64,000 nucleotides of DNA from Lactuca virosa. Its lineage: Eukaryota; Streptophyta; Magnoliopsida; Asterales; Asteraceae. Of this stretch, positions 31,673 through 42,186 are shown one piece after another. Location of the stretch: positions 178,100,693 through 178,164,692 of the forward strand of contig CAKMRJ010005634.1 of the NCBI GenBank assembly GCA_928212115.1, read 5' to 3'. The notes under the pieces were generated by a model. It saw nothing but the letters and a program-made list of their open reading frames with translations. It made no database searches and was not told the DNA's origin. Every line of letters starts with the position of its first letter. Position 1 is the stretch's first letter. The translations under genes were made by a program, and so were the position numbers.

Positions 31673-33772
31673 TGAAACATCCCAAAATACAGACCAAAAA
31701 TTTCTTTTAAACATCATTTAGTAAAAACCAGAATCTATCAATATCATAATAAATAACAAATCATATCTCTCAAAAACATCATGTCAAATACTATATCACG
31801 AACATGTGAGAAAATATCAGAGTCTAAACAATCGCAGGCTAAAACTGTGGTGTGTGCCATGTGATCATCCCGAGCACTTCCCCTTGCTAATGGACGTACC
31901 TAAAACACAAACTGAAAACTGTAAGCACGAAGCTTAGTGAGTCTCCCCAACTACCACATACCATACACATATGACATAACATATATTGGGCCCCGTCCCT
32001 GCTATATCGAGTCAAGCTCGGCATCGGCTTTCCCGGCATCGGGCCCGCCCGACATCGAGCCCCGCACGACATCGAGCAGATCTCGGCATAAATATACATA
32101 TCAATAGACATATAACATAAGCACATAATACTAGCATGTAAACATTCCTCGGGCCCCGCCCGACATCGGACCGAGATCCGGACACATACTAACATTCCTC
32201 GGGAACCACCCGGGCATCGGACCGGAGTCCGGATCATACTATCATAACATATTAACTAGACATTCCTCAGGATTTCCCTGGCATCGGTCCTAAACCCGGA
32301 ACACATAACACATAACAGACACATGCAAGAATCACAAAGACATCAAGCATACAAGCATACAAGCATTCCTCGGGACCGCCCCAACATCGGATCAAAATCC
32401 GGAAAACATATAAACCTACTTCGGGCCCCGCGTGCGATCGGACCGTGGTCCGGAACTACTACTATCTAAACGGGTCGGACTTGGTGCCTTAGACCCGTTC
32501 CTACAGGAGAAAACTCACCTTGTAAGGCTGACTGCTGAAACTCGAGTGAAGAGTCTCTGACTACTGCTCTGGCGACTCCCCGACTATCAACTATATAATA
32601 CACTTAATCAAAATCTGATAATCCATCTCAGGGTAAAATGACCATTTTACCCTTGGTCAAAGTCAACATCCAGGTCAAAGTAAAAGTCAATGTCAACTCT
32701 CAGTCAACCCCAACTCGTCGAGTTATCTCCCAACTCGGCGAGTTAATGTCCTACTTAGACTCGTAGTCAACAGAGTCAGCTCGTCGAGTCCCTTCCCAGA
32801 CTCGTCGAGTTCTTCTTGTCATATAATCGGGACATAACAACTTTAACTCGTCGAGTCCCTCCTTGGACTCGTCGAGTTCTTCAGCTTCTGAGTCCTAATC
32901 TTGTCCAACTCACTGAGTCATCTCCTAGACTCAATGGTTTCACTCAAAACCAGAAAAAGGGTTAGGGGTTCGCGACCTGACTCGCCGAGTCCAAGAACAA
33001 CTCGTCGAGTCCTCCATATTACAAATCCATTCAATCGATTCTAATCCATTCCAATGATTCCAACTTGTAGATTTGGACTCCTTCGACAAGTATTATACGT
33101 AAAGTTGCTAACTTAACGTGCATGCATGGTGTTATGAAGCTAAAACACCCATTACAAGCTAAAATGAAGGTCTAAGTCATGGAATAGGGCCATGGTTGAA
33201 TAAAGGTGGAAACTTTGAGCTTCTAAAGCTCAAGAGTGCCCAGATCTGAAGTCCTTTCATCCCCAAGAGTTCAAATTTCGGAATGATCTTGGAAATGGCC
33301 CAAAAATGACAATATACAAGCTCAAATGAAGATCTAAGTGAATAGAAGCCAAGGTATAATCTTTATACCACTATCACGACAGAAATGAGTCCTTATCTCT
33401 GGCTCTTCAACCTTCCTTCTGCAACTCCAAGGCTTTGCTTCCTTCTTCTAGCTTTAAATCACAAAAATGGCAAGGAAATAGCTCAAGATCACTCAATGTT
33501 GATTAGGGTTTCAAGATTAGGGTTTGAAGGTGGTGGAGGCTGGGATGGAGGCCAGATATGATGCTTAAATAGGGTGAAAGTCCTAAAGATTAGGGTTTTA
33601 TCCAAACTGTCCTACTCGTCGAGTCAGGACTTCGACTCGTTGAGTAGCTCACTTAAAACCCGCACATATTTTTCCTTCTACTCGACGAGTTAGGGCCACC
33701 AACTCGTCGAGTAGCCCTTCCAAAATGAATAAAATAATAAAGTTAAATGCATACCAAGAACCAGGCGTTACA
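31673..33772 (-). mobile_element. Solo gypsy LTR (2100 bp) inside D RT, near-perfect TSD
   Basis: On the plus strand TGAAACATCCC ... GGCGTTACA, flanked by AAATC (31668-31672) and AAATA (33773-33777), a TSD with one mismatch. Minus-strand orientation is suggested by the TGTAACGCC start typical of such LTRs. 31985-32460 holds a GC-rich repeat (units near CCTCGGG ... CATCGGACC ... TCCGGA). 32713-33010 and 33614-33712 hold paired ACTCGNCGAGT words. No coding region. Confidence 0.85.
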
Positions 33773-34800
33773 AAATATCAAGGCTAGTCGGCATATAGTG
33801 ACTTTTCTGGTGTTGTATGTCGATGACATACTACTCATGGGAAGTGACATTCCAACCTTGAAAGAAGTTAATTCTTAGCTTGGAAAGAGTTTTTCCATGA
33901 AAGACCTTGGAGAAATAGCCTATATTCGTAGGATAAGAATCTTGAAAGATAGAAAGAGGAGACTAATTGGATTTAGTCAAAGTACATAATTGGATAAAGT
34001 ACTAAAGAGGTTTAGTATGGAAAATTCCAAGAAATGAGAGCTACCTATCCAAAGCAATACCAAATTGAGTAAGAATCAAAGTTCTAGTACAGATGAAAAG
34101 ATAGCTGATATGATTCAGGTATCTTACGCTTCGTCTGTAGGGTCGATCATGTACGCTATGACATGTACTCGCCCTGATGTGTCTTTTTCCTTGAGCATGG
34201 TCTGTTGCTATCAGGGAAATCCCGGTAAAGCTCATCGGAAATTAGTTAAAAACATTCTGAAGCCTTTACAGAGGATGAAGGACATGTTTCTAGTCCTTAG
34301 TGGCAGTGAGATATTGAGAGTGCGTGGGTACAGTGACGCCAGCTTTCAGACGGATAGTGGCAACTTTCGTTCTCAGCCTAGCTGGGTGTTCATTCTAAAC
34401 GGTGGAGTAGTAACTTGGAAAAGTTCTAAACAGGATACGGTGGCTGATTTAACCTGTGAATCGGAGTACATAGCCGCAAGTGAAGTGTTAAAGGAAGCGT
34501 TGGTTGAAGAAATTCATCGGAGATCTTGGAGTTATCCCAACCATTCAGGAGCCAATGAAACTTTTATGCGATAATGAAGGAGCGGTTTCCTTGACTAAGG
34601 AACTGAAAGATCATGGAAAGCCTAGACATATCTAAAGTAAGTACCATTACACCAGACATAGTATAGAACAAGGTCACCTCATCATGAATAGGTATCATTA
34701 GAAGAGAATCCTACAAATCCTTGACGAAGTCTCTGAGTAGGGTCAAGCGCAATCAGCATGCTAGGACTATTGGTCTGAGAGATGATATTAGTTTTTAGTA
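33773..34800 (+). pseudogene. RT end and RNase H of element D
   Basis: Continues RT with LLYVDDILL at about 33814-33840 and then RNase H: GYSDASFQTD near 34327, TCESEYIAASE near 34454 and LCDNEGAVSL near 34563. Several stops. The arrangement is collinear with B and B2 once the solo LTR is removed. Confidence 0.85.
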
Positions 34801-35664
34801 GTTAGATAGTTATTTTGAAACTCGTAACAAAATAAATGTAATTGATTTTCGGTTATTAAATAATGGAGAATTATTTATAAGTTTGGTTATTGCCTTTTGT
34901 CAATTATTCTTGTGTTTTGTTTTGCATGTTTTACTTCTCGAATAATATGATTATTCAAATTCCACAATAGGTCGTACTTTTGGAAGTTAGTAGTGACTTA
35001 AGACTGTCATGAACTGAATTGTAGATTGTATAAGAGAGTTAGACATAGCAATAGTATTGTTGCAATGTTCACGAGTACTTAGAAATGGAGATTTAAGTAT
35101 TAGACAAACCCATGCTCAGAGAATTACTTCATGGATTCTATCACGAGTAATTTTGAGACAATAATATCTTATGATCTTGAAACAAATATATATGAGTTGT
35201 AATTTACAAGTCGGTTGTACGTTGGTAATGTGTAAACACATCAGTAACTTGATGTTATAAAGTGTATTGTCATGCCTGATTTGATGAGTAAAGCATGCAA
35301 GCATATATGAATCAAAGTTTATCCCTTCCTTTTTCCCTAACAGGAAAAAAAAAAATTTCGGACCCTCGGTGCTTTGGTGTTGACTTATAGTGTTGGGCCC
35401 AACCAGTACTAAATTGATGTCTTTAGATAGAAGTTCTATATCATTACAACGGGAAAAAAAAGTCTTGTATAATGAGATTGATTCTATTCCATGTCTCATC
35501 TCCTAATGATATCTTGCAGAACGGAGGATTATATGATCCCTTATCTTAGGACGCGTAATTGACTGGGTCAGAGTTCGGCAACAGCTTTTTGGAAGCTACA
35601 ATTTGTTGATCAATTCAGAAGTTGTACCGGCAGTTATAGTTACAGACTTATCCAAGTGGGAGAC
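34801..35664 (+). promoter_or_regulatory. 3' UTR of D with hairpin, 12-bp palindrome and PPT
   Basis: Tetraloop hairpin ATGTG-TAAA-CACAT at 35228-35241 and perfect palindrome GTTGGGCCCAAC at 35392-35403, both changed in paired fashion relative to B. Polypurine tract AAGTGGGAGAC at 35654-35664. Confidence 0.75.
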
Positions 35665-36474
35665 TGTTGGATTAGGTGTCTAAGCCCATAACTAAAATTG
35701 GAATAAACCTGAATTTATAGTAGCACAGTCCTTTTAGGTTTCTCTTAAACCTAGCAATTGGACAAAATGACCTTTAGAGAGAGATATTAATTTATTATGT
35801 GATTAATAAATTGAAATAAATAGTTTATTAATGTATTATAAAAATAATATATTAGTTAGAAAAGCTATTATTTAATTAATAATTAATCAGAAATTAATTA
35901 GAAATAATTTTGGGATTAATAGAATTAATTAAAAGTGCAGGGTCTAAAGTGAAATTGTTCAATAGTTGAACAAAATGGCTCCAAAACCTTCCACCATTAG
36001 GGTTTCTAGAATATCCATGTAGATAAATAAGGAATGAGATAAATACCATATTTGAAATATTAATTTAACATTCAAATCAGGGTTATCAAGGGTTTCCTTG
36101 GACCATTATATAAAGACCCTTAACCGTTGTATTTTCAGCCACTCTTACCTACATAGAGATAGCCGAAATTCTCCCCTCTCCTCTCCTCTCTCTATGGTCT
36201 TCCTTCTTGCTATTTCGAGTGTGATCTATTAAAGACAAGACAATTATGGTGCTTGCTTCCAAAAGATCTGTAAGTAAAGGATTCTTGTTATTTGCTACAT
36301 TAACAACAAGGTATGTAAACCTAAACCCCATTATGATTTTTGAAATATACCTAGGGTTTCTAGGGTTTTGTATTTGATTTTCTCAGTTATAGGTTTAATA
36401 GTGAAAACATAGATCCTGAGGTTGCATGCGAACTTAAGGGTTTTAATTTTATTTGTTTTGCATAAAACCTATCA
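35665..36474 (+). repeat. 3' LTR of element D
   Basis: TGTTGGATTAGG start after the polypurine tract; TATATAAAG at 36107-36115; likely end ...ACCTATCA at 36474, where minus-strand gypsy protease sequence begins. The 3' end is more diverged than in B2, so the border is approximate. Confidence 0.75.
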
Positions 36475-38689
36475 CAATCTCACCTTGAAGATCTCCATTA
36501 CACAGCCATGGTAAACCCTCGAAGCATACAGCATATGATCATGGACTATCTCGACCACAAATAGGTGGTCAAGTTCTCCTTGAGAAACATCAAATCTCCT
36601 ACTGAATGCAAGTGAAAGGAAGGAATGACTCGTCCCATAGTAAAAAAATACTAACGATTCATAGAATTGACTATGAACGTACCTAATAACATACATAACA
36701 ATAAATACAAAATAGTAAGAGCAGCAAGAATAAATAAATGAATAAATACCACTAACAACATCTAGTATTGCTTTAGTGATCCTCTTCTCTCCTTAAACGA
36801 CTGTTAGTGATCCTCAAAGTTGTAGGCGTAGGAGCCTGCTCTACGTCTGCAGTGAGAAGAGGAAAATCAACACGAAGGTCATCCACTTGGTTGCAGTTTT
36901 AGCATAACTGCATAATTTTCATGCAATCCCTTCTGAATATACCCCCCGGCCCTTTGCAACACTTATGGCACCCATTCCCTCGACATATTCCATTATGTGC
37001 CTTCCTGTACTTTAAAAACTTGTGGCCTCTCTATCCCCCAGAATGCAAATAGCAGACTTATATTTGTTGGCTGAAACTGTTAGTGTATGAACCTAAGTCT
37101 ACCTACTCTTATCTCGAGACTCCAACTCCAAATCTTGTTTTTGGGCTACCACTACCATTCATCAAGTGTATGGCACCTTGCAATGCTAACAAACTCTAGA
37201 ATACCAGTCCTCAACCTGCCAGATTATCACGAAATATTTATCTTCTATGTACCCGGATAATGAGGGCAGAAAAACACCCTCTCCCTAAACTTGTCGGTGA
37301 TCTTAGTCACCGACTTCGTGGTCTACTCGAGACCAAAGAACTCTAAAGCCATATGTTGCACATCAATCGTAAATGCCTACTTTTCATGGAATATGGCTAT
37401 GAAATCCTCCCAAGTCATATGCTCGATAACAATCGACCCAAGTGCCTAAAAAATCTAATCCAACCAATCTGTAGCTCCATCACGCAGCAGGTTCACAACA
37501 AACCTGACCTTTTCTTCCTACAAAAAAAGGCTAATGATAAAATCTATATCCATGTCAGCAATCCAACGTATGCTGAGTATCGACTCCTTCCTTCCAAAAA
37601 ACAGGGGAGGCTAGCAAGCAAAAAAGTTACGGTAAGTGATCTCTCAGGTCCTCTGTCGACCAACACCAGTGATAGACTGAGCAAACGCATATCATGCATA
37701 AAACATGGAGATCATATCGTCCTTAATCCTCCTGAACATACTGGAAACTCCTACCGTATGATCCTAGGAACATCAGATGTAACCAAATTACAAATTTCCA
37801 TATCGCTCGGACCTGATCCTCCCTGACCATTAGCGCCCATATCCGAACCCGATCCACTAATGCCTTGACGAATTGTCACTATACTGAAAGAAATAAATGT
37901 TAACATGTTATAATGAAATCCTATTGCTACCCAACACTATTTCCACTAATAGATTTCCCAGAAACCTTGTGACTCTTCCTAATCCACATATGTAGCATAT
38001 GATTTAGGTAATATGGACTCATACTACATTCCACACCTATTCGTACTAATCCCAAATGACCACCACTAGTAGTCATATCACTCATGTATGTGCCTATAAA
38101 AGAAGATACCACTAATGCTCCTAAGCTCTTCTAGGATTCCTCTCACCCTCGCTCCCGTACCACTAGAAGTCTCTATTAATGTCAATAATCACCTTGTAAA
38201 TGCAAGTCATACATAACCAGGGATTAGATAGACAAATGAATAAGTGATTCTACTTTAATCCCACAACCAAGCAATGAACATGAAGTAAATATAAATCAAG
38301 CATTTTAAGGTTATTTAATACTAATTATGTGTAACTCTAAAACGTTTACTTAACAACTAATTAACATTGGCATGAACTTCAAATAGCACATGGAAAGCAA
38401 ATGCTAAGGTAGGTAGGCGTCTTGGACATCAGGAAATTCTAACATGCAATTACGAAATATATCCTTAGCCTACATGAGAGTATGAATTTCTAAAAGTTTA
38501 CATATCAACAAATATATAGCAAGTATGAATCTTTTGGGAATCACTTTCCTTTCTGAGCTACGGATGACTGTAAGCATCATATCTTTCCTCTTTTTCATAG
38601 AATTATTTTTCTAAAATGATTGTAAATTCATTCAAACCCTAGTTTGAGTTTGGAATCACACTTATGTTCATCCAAATCTCTCAAACCAA
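36475..38689 (-). pseudogene. Minus-strand gypsy gag-protease remnant (G2)
   Basis: Read on the minus strand. Protease-like 36696-36475 contains GTSHSFLSLAF followed by RRFDVSQGELD, where the Asp-Ser of the DSG triad has become Tyr-Tyr. Zinc-knuckle traces lie at 36885-36975. The gag core is recognisable at about 37500-37345 by VRFVVNLLRDGATDWLD and MTWEDFIAIF, with stops. 37900-38689 is the gag start and leader, poorly conserved. The rest of pol is absent because D's LTR abuts at 36474. Confidence 0.75.
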
Positions 38690-38705
38690 GGATTTGATAT
38701 CAACT
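38690..38705 (-). other. Primer binding site of G2 gypsy element
   Basis: Minus strand reads AGTTGATATCAAATCC just after the LTR end TGTTACA. It is a decayed match to the initiator-tRNA-Met site (TGGTATCAGAGCC, three changes). Confidence 0.65.
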
Positions 38706-39008
38706 TGTAACATCCCAAATTTCAAACCAAATTTATCTCTTTAAAAATAAAGTGTAAAACAACTAAAACCATTTTTCATAAAACCGACGTATCAAATTCT
38801 TTCAAAATCAAAAAATCATCTTATAATCAGTATTAAAATCATAAAAACATCGGAATTCAAAAACATAGATCATCAGTTATGTGTATGCGGTACAATCAAG
38901 TTGGGCCCTTCCCACGATCAATGGAACTACCTAAAAACAATGTAATCCTCGATTATAAGAATAAATATTACTGAGCCCCTAAAATAACACATAGAACTAT
39001 ACATATAC
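38706..39008 (-). repeat. G2 gypsy LTR, proximal part, split by copia B2
   Basis: Plus strand TGTAACATCCC, the reverse complement of a gypsy LTR end. It is cut at 39008 by the insertion of B2 with TSD TATAC (39004-39008 and 59127-59131) and must resume at 59132. Confidence 0.75.
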
Positions 39009-39787
39009 TGTTGGATATAGTGTCTAAGTCCATAACTATATTTGGTATGTACTTGACCCGATCCAGCATGGTCTATTTGGGTTGCATGGCATTGCAATAC
39101 TTGGATAGACCAAAATGAGAGAAAGGACACTTAAGGTCTATTAATATATTATAAGTACTAATATATTAATAATATTATTTAATTAGTATTGGTCAAAGAA
39201 TTAATCTTGAATTAATTAAGTGATCAAAATGAGACTAATTAAATATATGGGGTTGATTGTGTAAATAATCTATTCTTGTATGGTGGGATAATGATCCATG
39301 GTTTGTATGGATTGGGTTAAAACCCATAAGGTGCTCCATGGATAGTCCATGGAGGTTACAAACCCATGGATCATGGAATATGGAAAGCCATGACAATTAG
39401 GGTTTACATGGTGTAACCCTACTTGTGCCACAACTATATAAAGAACCCAATGCAAGCAAAATCGAACTACTACAAGCAAGTAAGAGGGCTAGCCGATTTT
39501 TGAGTATAGTGAACTTCTCTCAAGGTTATTCCAAGTATTGTCGTGTTGTGTGAAGCATTTGAGGCATCACATTTGAGGTGCTAGGCTCACAAAGTCATCA
39601 AGGAATCCAAGCTACTAAAACGTATGTTATTCTACTTGAGTTTTGTATTACAAGTTCCCCATAACATGCTAGTTAGGAAGTAAACCTTGGAAAATCAAAT
39701 TTTCATGTATTTTAGAGAAAACATAGATCCAAGGTTTCTAGGGTTGCATGTACACCATAGGAGTGTTAGAATGCTCAGAACCTAACA
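39009..39787 (+). repeat. 5' LTR of B2
   Basis: 779 bp, TGTTGGATATAG ... CCTAACA. Inverted AGGGTTT/AACCCT pair 39400-39420 and TATATAAAG at 39435-39443. Pairs with 58349-59126. Confidence 0.95.
39435..39443 (+). promoter_or_regulatory. TATA box in B2 5' LTR
   Basis: TATATAAAG, 14 bases after the AACCCT half of the conserved inverted telo-box-like pair. The 3' LTR has the same box at 58775-58783. Confidence 0.6.
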
Positions 39788-39788
39788 A

Positions 39789-39800
39789 TGGTATCAGAGC
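39789..39800 (+). other. Primer binding site of B2
   Basis: TGGTATCAGAGC, the canonical initiator-tRNA-Met complement, one base after the LTR end. Confidence 0.95.
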
Positions 39801-41301
39801 CTAGGCTTGTTTTCTTAATACTTGATGCAAACTTGTTGAAAAAGCTCAAAAACTGCTTTCTGCACCATGAACTCGCCGAGTCCATGGGGGGACTCGACGA
39901 GTCCATATGGAAATTCATCCTACTCGTCGAGTAGGTTCTTGCACTCGACGAGTAGGAGCCCCTGAATGCAGTTTTTCAAGTTTTGCTGCTGGAAATGGAC
40001 TAGAAACATTACCCTAAACTGTTTTGGTGCTTTAAAACTTGTTTTAGATGGTGTAATGCTTATTCTAATCCATTTACAATGGATAATATCATAATTCCAT
40101 GTTTTATATGTGTTAATATGATTCTTGAAATTTTGATATGAATGTTCATGTTCTTATGAGTTTTAGAAGATCATAGGAATTATGTCTAACTTGCTTGTAA
40201 GTATGATTCTTGATCTTAATGGCTAATGATGGAATCCATAACTTGTCCTCAAGTTATTGATAACCAAAAGTCACTTCTTTAAAAGTGTCATTAAAGAATA
40301 AAAGGTTACATAAAATGAAGAGTCTTCATTTTAATGGACCATTAAACTCATAAGTTATGAAATGAAAAATCTTGAATAGTTTCAATACTTGCCCTCAAGT
40401 TTTGGAATTTGTAAAGTCTTACACCCTAATACTTTAATTTCCAAATTGAACCTTAGAATTTTAAAAACTTTAAAATTCAACCCTTATACTATTATTATAT
40501 TAAAAGTTTAAATATATAGATATGTATAAGAATAAGTCAGTCTTACCGTTAGTAGGCCTCATTCACGAAGCCGGTCTATAAGGGGAGTATAAGGTTGTTG
40601 CCTATGAAATGGCAGCTTAATGGGTGTCCACTCTCACCCACCGCTTCCTTGACTGGTGGATGGTCGTTAGCCGAACAGGTAGGACAAGGACTTTAAATCC
40701 TCATTAAAAGTATAATGAAATTATAAAGTAACTAAACCTTTATTAATCCACAATCTTAGTTACTTTAGGAAAATGTGAAATAGGTGCTACCCATGAAATT
40801 ACACTTTGTACCTTACCAAGTCGTTAGTGGAGCGCGTGTGGTTAACCGGAACACTAACAAGGCCTAGTAAGAGTGGAAAACGGTAACTTAATTTTATCAT
40901 AGATCAGTGAAGCGCGTGTGGTTAACCAAAACATCGATTAGGTGATAAAAGTTAAGGGTACCAAGTCAATTTGCATGGTTATTCACATCTTGTTTGTGAT
41001 CCTCGGCATCCCAGTCACAAACTTGAGAGGGCACAATCAAGATTCAAACATGCCATTGAAAGTTCAATGTATCTCAAAAAGATCTAGGAATTTCAAATCC
41101 AATAAAACTTAATAATCTATTTTGTTTTAGTGGTGGAAATTTGTTAATCGTCATTTACCTACCTTCAAATATTTTATAGTTTGGATTACGGCATCCCTCT
41201 TCCAACTATAAATAGTTTGTTGGGTCCTAGCCTTAATACTTCCTTTGGGTGACTTATTAAGGACTCTTTATCTAATAAAACTTGTCTTTCTTTCTTTTTA
41301 G
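39801..41301 (+). promoter_or_regulatory. Leader of B2 with paired palindromes and RNA hairpins
   Basis: Four ACTCGNCGAGT words at 39871, 39892, 39922 and 39943 (21-base pairs). HP1: GTTAGTG 40823-40829 with CACTAAC 40852-40858, GGTTAACC in the loop at 40840-40847. HP2: loop GGTTAACC at 40920-40927, stem with two mismatches. HP3: GTTTGTGA 40992-40999 with TCACAAAC 41015-41022. HP4: GTTAAT 41143-41148 with ATTTAC 41153-41158, one mismatch. No coding frame of note over 1.5 kb. Confidence 0.65.
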
Positions 41302-42162
41302 ATGTCTTCTAACACTGCTACTGGCTCAAACCCTACAGGCTCCTTTTCCCTAATGAACTTGTATGGGAAAGTCACTTTTGATGGTTCCAATTTCAATGAA
41401 TGGATTAGGAAAATCGTAATGATTACTCGCTATGAGGTCAAAGAGTATGTCCTCGATAAGGAGCTAAGGGTTATCGATGAGTCTACCACTATTCCTGAGG
41501 AGATTGTTGAGTACACTACCCATGAGAAAGATGCCACTAAGGTGTCTTGCATCATGTTGGCCACAATGACAGCAGACCTCCAGAAATCCTATGAAGATTT
41601 CTACCCTTTTGAGATGCACCAGGATCTGATGGATATGTACCATCAGAGTGCTCGTCAGGAGACGTATGAAATCATTTCCTCCATGATAACAGCTAGGATG
41701 AAAGAGGGAGAATCCCTCACCGGTCACTTGCAGAAAATGCAAATGTTCGTGGGCTGGTTATTGATGCTTAATGTGGACTTTTCTGAGGACATGGCGATTG
41801 ACATCATTCTCCATTCCTTACCTCCAAGTTATGATCAGTTTCGTATGACTTATCATATGAACAAGAAGGAAGTCACACCGAGTAAGCTTCAAGGACTTCT
41901 AAGGACCGCTGAAAGTGGTCTTAAAAGTACATCAGCTGTTACTTCTACTCCTACTATTGCTCCTGTCTTGGAAATTGGACAGGGAAAGCGGAAGAAGAGG
42001 AAGACCCCTTCAAGGGGTACCAAGGGAAAGTCTCTTGATGGCTCCTCTTCAAGTGAAACCAAGATAGGTTCCACTCCTCCTTCTTCAAACCCAAAGGAAG
42101 CGCAATGCTTCTACTACCAGGAAAGGGGGCACTGGAAGCGAAGCTGCCCTAAATACTTGTAG
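41302..42162 (+). CDS. B2 gag, nearly intact, zinc knuckle damaged
   Basis: 286-residue open frame starting MSSNTATGSNPTGSFS right after the conserved leader; the ATG position agrees with B and D. Residues 20-210 form the UBN2-type capsid region; 215-260 are basic and Ser-rich (GKRKKRKTPS). The zinc knuckle at about 269-282 reads CFYYQERGHWKRSC: the second Cys is Tyr (TAC at 42115-42117), which should abolish zinc binding. The stop TAG at 42160-42162 falls where B continues towards protease, so gag and pol are separated here. Gag packages genomic RNA in virus-like particles; this copy would be defective. Confidence 0.85.
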   Translation: MSSNTATGSNPTGSFSLMNLYGKVTFDGSNFNEWIRKIVMITRYEVKEYVLDKELRVIDESTTIPEEIVEYTTHEKDATKVSCIMLATMTADLQKSYEDFYPFEMHQDLMDMYHQSARQETYEIISSMITARMKEGESLTGHLQKMQMFVGWLLMLNVDFSEDMAIDIILHSLPPSYDQFRMTYHMNKKEVTPSKLQGLLRTAESGLKSTSAVTSTPTIAPVLEIGQGKRKKRKTPSRGTKGKSLDGSSSSETKIGSTPPSSNPKEAQCFYYQERGHWKRSCPKYL

Positions 42163-42186
42163 GATGTAAAGGATGGGAAAGTTAAA

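Noticed and set aside
37353..37826. 157-codon plus-strand frame
   Set aside because: Antisense shadow of the minus-strand gypsy gag at this place.
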